Below, one piece after another: positions 10,298 to 21,253 of a stretch of 64,000 nt of DNA. Source of the DNA: Mycosarcoma maydis (taxonomy: Eukaryota; Basidiomycota; Ustilaginomycetes; Ustilaginales); NCBI RefSeq assembly GCF_000328475.2, contig NC_026492.1:186001-250000 (forward strand), in the 5' to 3' direction. How positions within the stretch are numbered: position 1 is the stretch's first letter; each line of letters opens with the position of its first letter. Under the pieces are notes generated by a model that was given only the letters and a program-made list of their open reading frames with translations, had not been told where the DNA came from and did no database searches. The position numbers and the translations under genes were made by a program.

Positions 10298-11198
10298 TTA
10301 GACGAGCCAACCAGAGTAGACTGTGTTTGGCGTTGCTTTTGCTTTGACGGCTGGTGTGAGGTCGGAAGCGTGTCGTGGCCACTGGAGCACGAAACGATCG
10401 ACAAAGGGTCGGATCAACTTTGCGGTGAGCGAGAGCGATTTGACTCGAGCGAAGGACTCGACGTAGATGAGCTTGGGTGAAGGTAGAGCAAGGACCTGTT
10501 GCAATCCGGTATGAGGCGTCAGAGTGCATCTCGAAGGCGAGTGAGCTGAGAGGGTGGAAAGGACAACTTACTCGAAGAAGGTATACTGCGATGACGATGG
10601 GAACGCAGGTGCCTGGACCATTCATGAGTATTACATCTGCCAAGACACGGTTGCTTTTGTTGCAAGGTCGAGTAAGTGGACGCAAGGCAACGTGGTGTAG
10701 GCAAAATGCGATGCTTTTCGCCAGCGTCCAGGGCGTCGTGACAAAGCTCTGGTGAACGTTTCTTGCGCGAGGAATTTGGAGCACATGGGCCGAAGAAGTG
10801 CGGTCTGCAGATAGGGTACGTTCTAGGTCGTTTGCCTTTTTCCAGCTGAACCGGTCACCTGACGAAACGAGATAGATGCGCCGAGCGTAGCGTTGCGTCG
10901 GTAATGCCGAGACGAGTTGCAGCAGCTCAGTGGTGTGTCCGCCGGATCCGAGGAAGGCAGCCACGGTATAACTGCGATGCGTTGTCGGCTTTTGCGCTGC
11001 TCGACGGTGACTTGTTCCAGGAAGGATCAGCCAGACTCGAAGCAGCAGAAGCAACAGAGCTGCAAGCCCGACCAGGATGTAGCGTAGAGGAGGCAGTGGC
11101 GGTACAAGGTGGAGCAATAGGCTAGGAGGCAAGACTTGATGGATGGGTCGTCGGAGGTAAAGCTTGCCCTGTTCGAGCTTGTCTGCGAGCCTATCCAT
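10298..11198 (-). CDS. ALG14: UDP-GlcNAc transferase subunit ALG14
   Basis: ER membrane anchor that recruits the catalytic subunit ALG13 for the second step of lipid-linked oligosaccharide synthesis (adding GlcNAc to dolichyl-PP-GlcNAc). There are two exons: 11198-10572 and 10495-10298. The 76-bp intron has a GTAAGT donor (10571) and a CAACAG acceptor (10496); the join is phase 0, giving YLLR-VLALPSPK. The product is 274 residues. A strongly hydrophobic leucine-rich segment near residues 38-58 is the membrane anchor. The family signatures GSGGHTTELL (about residues 86-95) and ILMNGPGTCVPI (about 190-201) lie in exon 1; IYVESFARVKSLSLTAKL and DRFVLQWP are in exon 2. Reading through the intron would replace the conserved C-terminus, so the spliced form is preferred. 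Confidence 0.93.
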
Positions 11199-11337
11199 TT
11201 TGCGTTACTAGGGACTGGTGCGCAGCATTCTGGTGCTCATCGAAGAAGCAAGCGTGGGCTAAGATGGCCAATCGTGAATCGACAGATGGAGTCCTGTCAA
11301 GACGCTCAAGCCATGCAAATGCCCTCGTCAGGGTCCA

Positions 11338-11451
11338 ATCGTGAATCTACATCGTGAATCGTGAAATCGTGAAATCGTGAAATCGTGAATATCGAGAATC
11401 GTGAATCGTGAATCGTGAATCGTGAATCGTGAATCGTGAATCGTGATTCGA
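11338..11451. repeat. Largest GTGAATC heptamer array
   Basis: Six perfect tandem GTGAATC units occupy 11401-11442. They are preceded by an 8-bp variant GTGAAATC repeated three times (about 11361-11387). The array lies 140 bp upstream of the ALG14 start. Confidence 0.92.
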
Positions 11452-13790
11452 GAAAGTCGTGAGTGAACAAGGGGCCGCATTAAGCATTCTACAGCAGCTT
11501 TTTCACGACCGTGACTTATGAGTAAAACGTAGTCGGGAGTGTGATGGCACGCCAAGCCTTCTTACTTGTTAGATCGCTAAACAATATTCGATCTGAAAAA
11601 AGCACACAGCGCATCAGGCACGAGGTATTCGCCATTCGAAGCTCGTCTGAGAAAAAGGTTCACGTTCAGGTTCATTCGTGATGCTATGATGCAGTTGAAT
11701 TTGACGTCTATCGCCAGGCTCTCCTTTGACAGCCCTCGTCTCTCGTACTTGCATCCGAGTCGAGCCAAGTTGAATTGACTTCGTGCTTGACTACGGAACA
11801 TCCGACATTTTCGATGCTACAGTTCGTTGTCTAACAGAGTGACTGCAAGGTGGTTGAGAGAGCGGCACACCGAGGGGCGTAGATGGGCGGATGTGGCTTT
11901 GGCTTCTGACAAAGCTATCGCGGCGAGTCACGAGTGGAACGGCAAGTCTCACTTTGTCGCCAGTGTCACGTCGTCACGGTCCGGATCTGACACGCTTGAT
12001 AGTGAGGCAAACAGGCAAAAACAAGGCAGGGTCTCAGATTACAGCACGCTGTGCTGGTCTCGGTTGAGATGCTGGCAGCGTTTGGCCTCCTGGGAGTAAC
12101 CACGTAACTTGTTGCGCCGAGACACGAAACCCAAGAATGATTTGCACTTGAGTCGCTCAATCTCGACCGATAAAACGCTCACACTTTGTGACTCACACTT
12201 TTGCTGAGCTACCATGTCTCTGGAAGGCGACGCTCAAGCACAGTCGCGGGTGTTGACGCTAGACAGGCCAAGGTGGATGCCCCTGACTCGTTGGCGCCTG
12301 TCGAACAGACACGATTCACGCTGGGGGTATCATTCGTCTGCGTGATTTTCTGCTGTTGCTCAGCGATGCAGCATCACCAGTTCGTGAGTGAGCAAGGCGA
12401 AGTGGGTTCACTGTCGCTGTAAGTTCACGAAAGACGGCGTGCGGTGATTCAACCGTGACTGCAGTTGACCAAACGCGGGGAGCATGCTTTGCGTTGCTAA
12501 CTCACGACTTAAGTTAACTTATTTTGACTTTTTGGCAAACAGGGTCAACCTCTGTGGTAAAAATTTCGAGGCAATAAAGCGTAAAACCGAGAGAGAGAGA
12601 GAGTATGAGAGCCGAGGTCAAGGCGATGCTCATCTGCAGTCTCATCTAATCACGAATGAGATGCGAGTTGCGAGCATCAAAGGAGCATCAAAAGAGCAGC
12701 ACCAAGCATCAGTCGGGGGTGCTTACGCTAAGTGATCCCAACACGGAATTGCTGAGCAATGCAGGACCGGACCAATCGTGAATAGCTAGCTAGCTGTACG
12801 TGGCTTGAATCGTCAAATCTGGGCTGACAAACCAGAAACGAGCGGGGCGGGGGGTTTTTCCTCTCAATTCGTGATTTTCGTTTTTGGGATTCAGAGGGTC
12901 GATTTTTGTTTTCCGATGCCGACTACATTGGCCGTGCAAATCGGAGGTTGGGCGGACAAGTCGGCGTTGAGAACTGCAATCGGCCCGCCCCTTGCCTTGT
13001 CTCGGAAGCACGACAATGGCCAATAAGTTACAAAAGATACTTTGACTTGGGCTTGGAGAGGAGCATCGACATACGAGATGGGCTGTGGTTGTAGTTGTGG
13101 GTGTGATTGTGATTGTGCTTTGCTAAGCTCACGGCTTGTCGCAGCTCTGTGCTCCTATACCGTGACAGGGTGGACTCGTACGGACGGACAAGACCGAGAT
13201 GGCAGGCAATGTGACAAGGTGGAGCCGACGTTGACGTGGATGGCATAACCCTAAATTGCATGCTTATGCTAAGCAAATAACGTACTCGTGACTAACTCGA
13301 GTGATTTGTTATTGTGCGCCTTACCCGTCGGCTCTCTCTCATCACGAATTGAAGCGGGCCATCCGACGCCCACACTGTAGCCACTCTCACTCTGGCTTTT
13401 CCCACAGCGTAGGTGAATGATTCGAGGGGATCGTACCGATGGATGAGCACGTCAAGATTCAAGTGCTAAGCTTTCAAGCCGATGGATGCTGTGACGGTCG
13501 TGGATGTTGGCACATGTAACCGCATTGCACAGCGCTGTGTGACTAGTTAAATGCACGATGAGCTGACAGATGAAACGCGCTTCTGAACAACAACCACGAG
13601 CGAAGACGTGAGAGAACAAGTCGATTATGAATATGATAATTATAAAAAACAAAAACAAAGACAAAAGCCAAGTCCATCGTGCATCCTAACACCACTTTTG
13701 GCTGGCGTTGCAGGCATCACACCAGTCACGAGTCAATCGTACTTTATTCGGTGCGCGCACGCTACCTTGGATAAATCATGAATGCTTGCT

Positions 13791-13851
13791 TGAATCACGA
13801 ATGTTGAATGAGAGCACGATTCACGATTAACGATTCACGATTCACGATTCG
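13791..13851. repeat. Heptamer array
   Basis: Several GATTCAC units with one GATTAAC variant and a TGAATCACGAAT entry, in the spacer upstream of the LON-RING gene. Confidence 0.85.
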
Positions 13852-14878
13852 TCAGCGCATCGCTCGGCTTGGAAGCTGACGCGAGCAGAGCTCATCAGCA
13901 ATCATGAATTACGAATTGACAATTGTTCAATCTTGGCCATTCACGATTCATTCCTCTCGGTGTCGCTCACTCACACACCTTACACCATCATCTGCTTCAG
14001 CTACACTCGGACATCTCGTCGATCTGGATCTGGCTCTCTGTCTGGTTGGCGACCAACTCGTACTCTTTCACCCTGTGCCTCGCATTCGTATTCGTATTCG
14101 CATTCGCATTCGCATTCGTCTTGATACCGCCAATCTCATCTAGAACCAATCCACCAATCCCTAGGTCCGCCCTTGCTTGCCCAATCGTGTGCGGCCGACG
14201 ATTACATCTCCTCCCATATTCTCGTCGCAGCAGACAGAGACATCGCTTAGCTAAGCCCCACTTTCTTCTAGCTTACCGAGCAAACCAGCTTCCAGCGCTC
14301 CCTTGTTGCCTCGTCGCGAATCGCTCTTCATACCACCAGCGCTCCACCAGTCCGGGCTCGACCCTGTCTCGTCCAACTGCCATCAGACAGTCACTTTCGA
14401 CCGCCTTCTGTGCGCGCTTACCACCTCACGTGCCACTTACAACCTAGACCCGTCCACTGCGCACCTTCACCCTTTCCGTCCTGCTGCGCCAACCTGGCTT
14501 TCCTTATCTTCCCCCAATTACACGCCCCTCAAGCGCACCATACACACTGTCCCGCTCTTCAATCAATCTAATACGCTTTCGCTCTCAACTGATCGCCTTA
14601 CAGAAGCCTACGTAGCGAGCATCGCTTTGGTAACCTTTTCGCTCACAATCTTGGAGTCATCGACGCTGTCAATCATCCACATCGACGCCATCAGGTCCTT
14701 TTTACCGTGATCACCCCATATCTCCCTCATCGTATCACTAGTAGCAATCCTGCTCGTCGCCAATTCATCCCTCAAAAGCATTTGGCTTTTACGGCGTCCT
14801 CGCTAGGTCCACCTACCACTCCCTCTTACTCCTTCATCTGGCCAGACGCCTTCTCATTCTGAGCATGACGAATTCAGC

Positions 14879-17800
14879 ATGAGCACAGCATCCACACAAC
14901 ACCAACATCATCGCCACGCTTGCGATGGCGGTTGTGCCTCCAATAGCCAGCCGTCTGGCAGCTCCCCCACCAAAAGTCGTCAACACACCCCTCCCCCCGT
15001 CGCCTCTTGTGACCAACACATGCCGTCGCCTCTTCAAAATGCACAGTCATCTGGGGATTCGCGCAGCACGGAGCGAGCTTCTTCACCTGCGACGCACACC
15101 CACGCAGCCGCATACGCACAACCAGATCCATCCCACGATGCCCTCGCAGCGTCTTCGTCCCTCGTCACTCATTCTCGCCTTCCGCAGTCAACTCCACTAG
15201 CCTCATCTTCCTCGTCTACGCAGCCACAGCCACAAACAGGTCGTCTACCCACCGCAGCCCAACGTCGACGTGCTCGCGAACTCGCTACTGTTCTCTTGAC
15301 TCTCGCCACCTGCTATGACTGCCATCGACCGGTCCACGACCCTGTCACTCTTCCCTGCGGCCACTCATCGTGTTTGCAGTGTATCAAGGACCGTGTGCTA
15401 CCCAGCTCTATCCCTGCCGAACACGAGGTTCTGCCGTTGCCGTGTTTTACTCATCTTCCGCCTCGTCTTCCCCTCAGTCCCATGACGGTGCCCTGCTCTG
15501 CGTCTGGTTGTCCTCGTTCCGCCATTGGCCGCGGCATTGGCGTCTGGGCGGGCCACTTGCCCCGTTATGGCCTCATTCCCACTTATACCGAAAGGCTCCC
15601 ATTGGTCGATCAAGACGTTGGTCCTGGAGCGCCGCCCGTCGACGGCTTTGTCATGGGTGTCGCCGACCACCCGCTCAGGCTCACCGTCATCGGCCCACAG
15701 ACCCGGTCCAAAGCTCACCTTTTCGCCGTTCCACCCCAAGGTGTCGAGCCGCCGCATTCCAATACGCTTCATCAGACCGCTACGACTCTGCTTCCCTCCT
15801 TGGCGACCAGTAACATGCTCCGCACCGACGTCACCCTCAGCAAGGCCGTAGCCATCCTCACGCGATACGCTTCTTCGCCACTCCCACGTTCTCCTCACCA
15901 GCGACCTAGCCTGCCTGCTTCCTCTGGAGCCTCGGTCGCCAGTCCGCGGTCGCACCACGCTAGAGTCCGTCGCACAGCAGCCGCGTCTAGTGTGCTCTCT
16001 ACCTCGATACGTCCGTCCACAGGCTCTCGAGCTCGCGCAGCCACACGTAGACGCCGCAGGTCCCCTCTTGATAGGTCAAGCGTCCGCGCCCCAGGTGCCT
16101 CTTTGGCAGCTCATCGCCCTCATCCTCGCTCTTCGTCGAACGCTGGCATGGGCGTCTTTGGTCAAAACGAATCCGATCTTGAGAGCGGCACGGTTGGAGG
16201 TGTGCGTGCCACAGCCTCTGACTCCGACGATGGCTTTGCGCAACGCATCGATAATGACATGCGCTTTGAGACCAGACAGCGCAACACAGTTCGCCGTGCT
16301 TCTGCGCATTTCGAACATGACGACGACAGGGATAGCCGCACCCTTTGCGTTGTCACTGACGACGAGCACTCCGACGAGGACAACAGCGACCGCTTTTGGC
16401 CCGACCGTGTAGGCGGAGCCTATTCTCGCCCGCTTCTGTCCACCAACGTCGCTCGCAGACGCGGCAACGCACGCCGCAAACGACGTCGCCGACGACGCAG
16501 TGATGGCAGCGTCTCAAGCGCCCATTCTTTACCCAGAGCCAGCTCCAGGCAAATCGACGCGAATGCAGCCAAGACCGGAGCGCTTTCCGACGAGGCAGTC
16601 GCACGCCATTCGAATTCGGGTTGGAGCACAGAAGACTCCACCTCGAGCCTTTGCTTGCAACGCAACAAGCGCGCTGAGGCGCTCGACCAAGCTGTTCACC
16701 GTCGTCATGTGGTCCAAGCCCACAATGCTGATGCCACCACTAGCGATGCAGGCACCGATCTCGACAGTCACGCTGCCAATGTCCAACACCGTGCCCTCGA
16801 GGTTAAGCAAAGCCTCGCGCTTTCTTCCAAGGTGGGTACCAACGGCGAGCCCCTCGTTCAGTCTGTTGCTACCCTGCATTCTGAGCTGCTCGAAGTGGTC
16901 GAATGTCAACTCTGCTACCTGCTGCTCTACAATCCTCTCACTACGCCTTGTGGTCATACCTTCTGCAAGTCTTGCTTTGCCCGCAGTCTCGACCACGGCG
17001 ATCGTTGTCCTCTGTGTCGAGCCGACATGCCCAACTTTTCCTTTTTCCAGGATCACCGACCCAACACGGCGCTGCTCAAGATCCTTACAGCAGATACTGC
17101 AACCTTCTCCGATGAGGATGCGTTGGATTCGGATTCGACACAGGCTGCTGCTGGCATGGCAGCTACCAGCACGTACGCAGGCATTTCGGTCGCCTTGGGC
17201 TCCGACAGAAGTATCGATGATTCTGCGGGTGGTCGCCACCGTGCCGATTCCATCGTCGACGATGATCCAGAGTCGGCCCCTCACCACTATGGCTTCAAGC
17301 GCTTGTACGAACAGCGCAAAGTAGCCATAGAGCAGGAGGAGCGCGAAGCTCGACTGTCGACACCCATCTTCGTCTGCACCCTCGCCTTCCCAGGTATGCC
17401 TACCATCCTGCACATCTTCGAGCCGCGCTATCGTCTCATGGTGCGTCGATGCCTCGAGAGCGGCAACCCTCGTTTTGGCATGGTGTTGCCGTCCAGGACG
17501 AATGGAGGTACAGAGGAGTATGGTACTATGCTTGAGATCAAGTCGGTGCAGATGTTGGCGGATGGACGCAGCATGTTGGAGACAGTCGGATCCTACCGCT
17601 TCCGTCTGCTCGAAAAGGGCTCTCTGGATGGCTACACAGTTGGTCGTGTTGAACGTGTTGATGATATTTCGCTCGAAGAGGAGGCTGAGCTCGAACGCGC
17701 CGTGCTGTTGCGCCGCACCGAGCTTGATCGCAAGAAGGCAGCCGAAGCATCGATCGAGCAGCCCCACGCCTGTCCCATGGTGCCGTCAATGTCGGCTCCC

Positions 17801-18367
17801 GTACACACTCAGGCAAGTCACGATGAACACGACCAGTCGTCCGATGTCGTCTCTGCTCGACCCGAGATGTCAAGAGCAGAAAGCGACGCGCTGTCGATCT
17901 ATCGCTCCAGCGCATCGTCGGCTGCTGAGCCGCCGTCATCGGAAGCACAGCCTGTCATGGTTACTGGGCAGGTAGCTTCACCGAATGGTGCATCCGATGC
18001 CACGGATGCCGAGCAGGACACTAGTGGTGACGGTGAGGTAAGCGGCCTTGTTCCCTTCAAGCCTGTGCCTGCCGAGCCATCGATCGAGGAGCTCGTCGAC
18101 ATCTGCACCTCGTTCATCGAGACGTTGCGCTCGGGCTCGGCACCTTGGCTGCTCTCGCGTCTCAACCACACCTATGGTCCGATGCCCAGTGCTGGCGAAG
18201 TCGAAAGGCTCGGATACTGGATGGCACTCGTGATGCCCATCGACGAGCATGAAAAGGCAAAGCTACTGCCCATTCGCAGTCGACGTTTGCGACTGTGTCT
18301 AGTCGTGCATTGGATTGAGCAGCTTCGACAGAGCTGGTGGTTCAATAGCGGATGTACCGTCTCATAG
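14879..18367 (+). CDS. Double RING finger / LON-domain protein (LONRF/CrgA type)
   Basis: 1162 residues, no intron. RING 1 (from about residue 143) reads CYDCHRPVHDPVTLPCGHSSCLQC and then continues with a long insertion before the last cysteines (CSASGC), so it is degenerate or extended. RING 2 (about 674-714) is a compact C3HC4 ring: CQLC, PCGHTFCKSC and CPLCR. The LON substrate-binding domain starts near residue 831 (VCTLAFPGMPTILHIFEPRYR) and runs to the C-terminus, interrupted by a Ser/Glu-rich insert at about 960-1060. There is no AAA ATPase or LON protease domain. RING plus LON is the layout of animal LONRF proteins and of Mucor CrgA; a ubiquitin-ligase role follows from the family. Residues 350-670 are basic, serine-rich and disordered. 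The ATG at 14879 follows a long pyrimidine-rich stretch. Confidence 0.85.
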   Translation: MSTASTQHQHHRHACDGGCASNSQPSGSSPTKSRQHTPPPVASCDQHMPSPLQNAQSSGDSRSTERASSPATHTHAAAYAQPDPSHDALAASSSLVTHSRLPQSTPLASSSSSTQPQPQTGRLPTAAQRRRARELATVLLTLATCYDCHRPVHDPVTLPCGHSSCLQCIKDRVLPSSIPAEHEVLPLPCFTHLPPRLPLSPMTVPCSASGCPRSAIGRGIGVWAGHLPRYGLIPTYTERLPLVDQDVGPGAPPVDGFVMGVADHPLRLTVIGPQTRSKAHLFAVPPQGVEPPHSNTLHQTATTLLPSLATSNMLRTDVTLSKAVAILTRYASSPLPRSPHQRPSLPASSGASVASPRSHHARVRRTAAASSVLSTSIRPSTGSRARAATRRRRRSPLDRSSVRAPGASLAAHRPHPRSSSNAGMGVFGQNESDLESGTVGGVRATASDSDDGFAQRIDNDMRFETRQRNTVRRASAHFEHDDDRDSRTLCVVTDDEHSDEDNSDRFWPDRVGGAYSRPLLSTNVARRRGNARRKRRRRRRSDGSVSSAHSLPRASSRQIDANAAKTGALSDEAVARHSNSGWSTEDSTSSLCLQRNKRAEALDQAVHRRHVVQAHNADATTSDAGTDLDSHAANVQHRALEVKQSLALSSKVGTNGEPLVQSVATLHSELLEVVECQLCYLLLYNPLTTPCGHTFCKSCFARSLDHGDRCPLCRADMPNFSFFQDHRPNTALLKILTADTATFSDEDALDSDSTQAAAGMAATSTYAGISVALGSDRSIDDSAGGRHRADSIVDDDPESAPHHYGFKRLYEQRKVAIEQEEREARLSTPIFVCTLAFPGMPTILHIFEPRYRLMVRRCLESGNPRFGMVLPSRTNGGTEEYGTMLEIKSVQMLADGRSMLETVGSYRFRLLEKGSLDGYTVGRVERVDDISLEEEAELERAVLLRRTELDRKKAAEASIEQPHACPMVPSMSAPVHTQASHDEHDQSSDVVSARPEMSRAESDALSIYRSSASSAAEPPSSEAQPVMVTGQVASPNGASDATDAEQDTSGDGEVSGLVPFKPVPAEPSIEELVDICTSFIETLRSGSAPWLLSRLNHTYGPMPSAGEVERLGYWMALVMPIDEHEKAKLLPIRSRRLRLCLVVHWIEQLRQSWWFNSGCTVS

Positions 18368-19138
18368 ACACTCCGCAAGTCGAACATGTTTCACGTCCGA
18401 TAGATGCCAACCTTGATACCCTTTGTTACTGATTCGTACACGTTGACCTATCTTCTCGATGTTGTCTCGAACGCATTTTTTAAATTACTGAACCTTTTTA
18501 ATCGTGTATTGTTCACTGTGTTGTCTATTGGGCTCGATTTGGGCGGCCTGCGTAAGTCTGATCATTCGCAGAAGCAACAGAAAGCTGAAGGAATCCGTTT
18601 GTGCAGCCCAGAGTCACAAATCGTGAATGAGTCGTGAGTAGCTGTTGCACGTTGAAAGTTTCACGTTAAGGATTCGTGATTGATACAGTGTGTGTGAGTC
18701 GAGAGTATGTGATTCGTGAATATCAACTTAGCCGGCCGATTCGTACAGCAATCACGAATATTTGAAAGTTTCCTCCACATGATGACAAAGTGTGTGTGTG
18801 TGTGTTGTATACAGTCGTGAGTGATGAGTGTCTGATGGGGTTCGTGGTGTAAATCGGCAACGAAGTTGATTCGTGATTCGTGGTTCGTGCTGACGACTTG
18901 ATTTTGTGAAATTTACAGTACCATTCACGATTGGTGTTGGTACTCTGTGACTGTCGTGTGCGTCAGATGGCCTAAGAGCCTACACGCTCCTGGTCCTCAC
19001 ACCATCATCTCCGTCGCTTTATTAAACACATCTTGCTGGGTGTGCTTTCAGATCGCAACAATAGGCGCAGCAATTTCAATCGCATCGTCCGTTTTCGGCA
19101 GTACACCCGATTGGACTTCTCTCACTCAAGAACGAAAG
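18368..19138. other. Spacer LON-RING / glutaredoxin
   Basis: No gene seen. It contains scattered single GATTCGTGA copies (18617-18930) and a GT dinucleotide run at 18790-18806. Short spacing between genes of the same strand; the glutaredoxin promoter must lie here. Confidence 0.55.
18790..18806. repeat. (GT)n microsatellite
   Basis: About eight GT units in an otherwise AT/GC-mixed spacer. Confidence 0.85.
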
Positions 19139-19554
19139 ATGGCGGCTAAACAGGCAGCTGAAAAGCTCATCTCGGAGCACCTCGTGGCGGTCTTCAGCAA
19201 GAGCTATTGTCCTTACTGCTCACAGGCCAAGAGTGTCATAGAAAAGCTCGGTCTGGACAAGAGCAAAGTCGGAATTCTCGAGCTCGACCAGATGGGTTCC
19301 GAAGGCAGCGACATCCAGGTATGTTACCAATCACCGTAGTGAAGATCGAAGCGAGAAATCGAGCGAGGGCGAGAGAGAAAGAAAGAAAGAAATGCGATAC
19401 TGATGCGGACACTGTTCTTCGACAGGCTTACCTCCTCGACAAGACCAGCCAGCGTACGGTCCCCAACATCTTTATCAACCAGAAACACCTCGGTGGCTGC
19501 TCCGACCTGCTCGACGCTCAGAAGAGTGGAAAGCTCCAACAGCTCCTCCAGTAG
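19139..19554 (+). CDS. Dithiol glutaredoxin
   Basis: Glutathione-dependent oxidoreductase that reduces protein disulfides and glutathionylated proteins. Two exons: 19139-19318 and 19426-19554, joined in phase 0 across a 107-bp intron (GTATGT donor, GACAG acceptor). The 102-residue length is typical of the family. The active site CPYC is at residues 24-27, the cis-proline motif TVP at 71-73, and the glutathione-binding GGCSD at 83-87, making it a class I dithiol enzyme like yeast Grx1/2. The ATG at 19139 gives a start right at the family N-terminus. The frame stays open upstream but has no in-frame ATG there, so no targeting extension is supported; a cytosolic location is inferred. Confidence 0.94.
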
Positions 19555-21253
19555 ATCGTCTCGATGAGTGCGATGATCGGTGGCGCTCGAACACGATGCA
19601 CTTGTTCATTGTGCAGTAGTGACAACACACTTAAAGCAATCATGAATCGATAAACTTATTCGCTGTGGCGGCGTGAGTGTCAAGATCGTCAATGCAGTCT
19701 AGGAGTCTCGGGATTCGGTTGATGCTCTTCACGATGGTTTAATGGAAAGTTGAGTGACGAGAAGAAACTTCCGTGGTATAGCTCGACTTGCGACGTTGGT
19801 CAGTGAATCCGGTCTGTGGGCCTTTGCCACTGGGCAACACGTTTCGTGGCGAGCAATGCGCGCGCTAGATAGAGTCCCAAGTTTCCTCTGACGACCGACG
19901 TTCCAAAGCCGTGTGAGTCAACCGTCGGCGGGGACGGCTGCATGAGAGCCGGACCGAGAAAGCAAGTACCGGTCGCTTGCCTCTTGTTTGCTTGCGTCGC
20001 GACCCTTGATCAATGTACTCCTGCATCGTGGCTCGTTGACATAGCCCGCCCGACCAGGGTCATACCGCAGACGCGTTGGTCAAAACACTCAGCGGGTACT
20101 GGTTTTGATCTCCTTCCGCTCATCGTCGCAGACCTCCCGATTTCGGCACCGCTACTTCGACCGGCAGCTCGTGTGAAAACACGTTGTTGCATCGAGATCA
20201 ATCACGAGGCCTCGTGCTGAATTGGACAGGTGCCGCCATTCGTGATTCACGATTCACATTACTGCACGCTATGACCGCGATCGCTTGCTGGTTCGCTATC
20301 TTTTCTTGTCGCCATGTAAAGGGCCCGTGTCCCGGGCAATTCAGCGCGGACACAAACCGAAACATTTCGTATTCTGCGATTCACGATTGTCCATCAACGC
20401 CGCCAGCGTCAAAAGGGAAAGATCGATCTTTTAACGCTCAAGACTTGAGCCTCATAGACAACCACGAATCACATGCTTTGGCAACTCTTGTACGCTTATC
20501 TGTTTGCGATTCCATTTGGCACTGGTCCTCTCTCTCTTCACTGCTGTGCCTGCTGACAAGCCTGCTGCAGAAGCGCGGTCCTGAACGTGCCTTCATTTTC
20601 TACTCGCCCACGAACAGATCGCTCCAGAAAGTAGTACTAACTAGCGCGCAAAGCCGTGGCCTTACTACAGCGCAGAGGCATGGTTGCCGTCGAAACCTAT
20701 CGTTCGGACCTTTGCTTGGGCCTTTGTCCACCCCGTGCCATCGCGCTATCGAAGGTTTACTAAGTTTCAAGGTGGACGTGGTCAGTCTCCGTCAAGCGGA
20801 CGCATCGCACAAAGAAGGTGCAGATTTACTCGATCTGAGTGTTTTAGCTCGACACGCTCCCCTTACAGAAGAATGATCACACCGACTAAGTATGCATGCT
20901 CCTCTCTTCCTAACTCCAATCATGGAAAGGGCTGTTCCGGGTTCTGATCATCCTTCGGATGCTGACTTTCAAGCGACAGAATCGAAGATCAGTTCTCCAA
21001 CAGTTCGGTTCTTGCTAAGGCGGAGTATGCGAATAACCAACCCTCGTATATATTCACCAAATTGTTCATCGAGGAACGATGAATTGGAGGCCCTTTCTGC
21101 GTCGCACCACAACCTTTTTCCATCCGTCTTCTCTTCGATTCTCCCACGGTTGAAACAGACCTTTCCCTTTCCCTTTCTCCCTCCCAGTCTGTTCATTAGA
21201 GATCGCTCGTCGCTGTCGCCCTCTGAGGCTATCCCAGCTTTCTATCCACAGCT
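19555..21253. other. Spacer / promoter of the membrane-protein gene
   Basis: 1.7 kb without a recognised gene. It contains a few single GATTCACGATT copies (about 20240-20256, 20379-20388). TATATATT occurs near 21045-21052 and a pyrimidine-rich stretch at 21110-21200 is leader-like. An open frame of 230 codons at 20184-20876 runs through a heptamer copy, shows no domain, and is not called. Confidence 0.55.

Larger units (their letters stand above)
11199..14878. other. Long gene-poor spacer ALG14 / LON-RING gene
   Basis: 3.7 kb with no recognisable protein or RNA gene. It holds the largest heptamer array of the window (11338-11451), another at 13791-13851, a GAGAGAGAGAGA run near 12591-12602, and a hexamer-like ATTCGT/ATTCGC run at about 14085-14120. 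From about 13960 to 14870 the plus strand becomes pyrimidine-rich (CTC/TTC/CCA), as expected for a long 5' leader of the gene starting at 14879. Open frames at 13923-14447 and 14303-14710 lie inside this leader-like region; they show no known domain and could be chance frames or upstream ORFs. Confidence 0.6.

Noticed and set aside
16529..17767. Minus-strand open frame (412 codons)
   Set aside because: Antisense to the LON-RING gene, covering its second RING and part of LON; no domain.
18947..19138. N-terminal extension of the glutaredoxin with a hydrophobic stretch
   Set aside because: The open frame upstream has no in-frame ATG; a leader peptide cannot be supported.
20184..20876. 230-codon frame upstream of the membrane-protein gene
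   Set aside because: Reads through a heptamer repeat (RDSRFT peptide typical of translated repeats) and has no domain.
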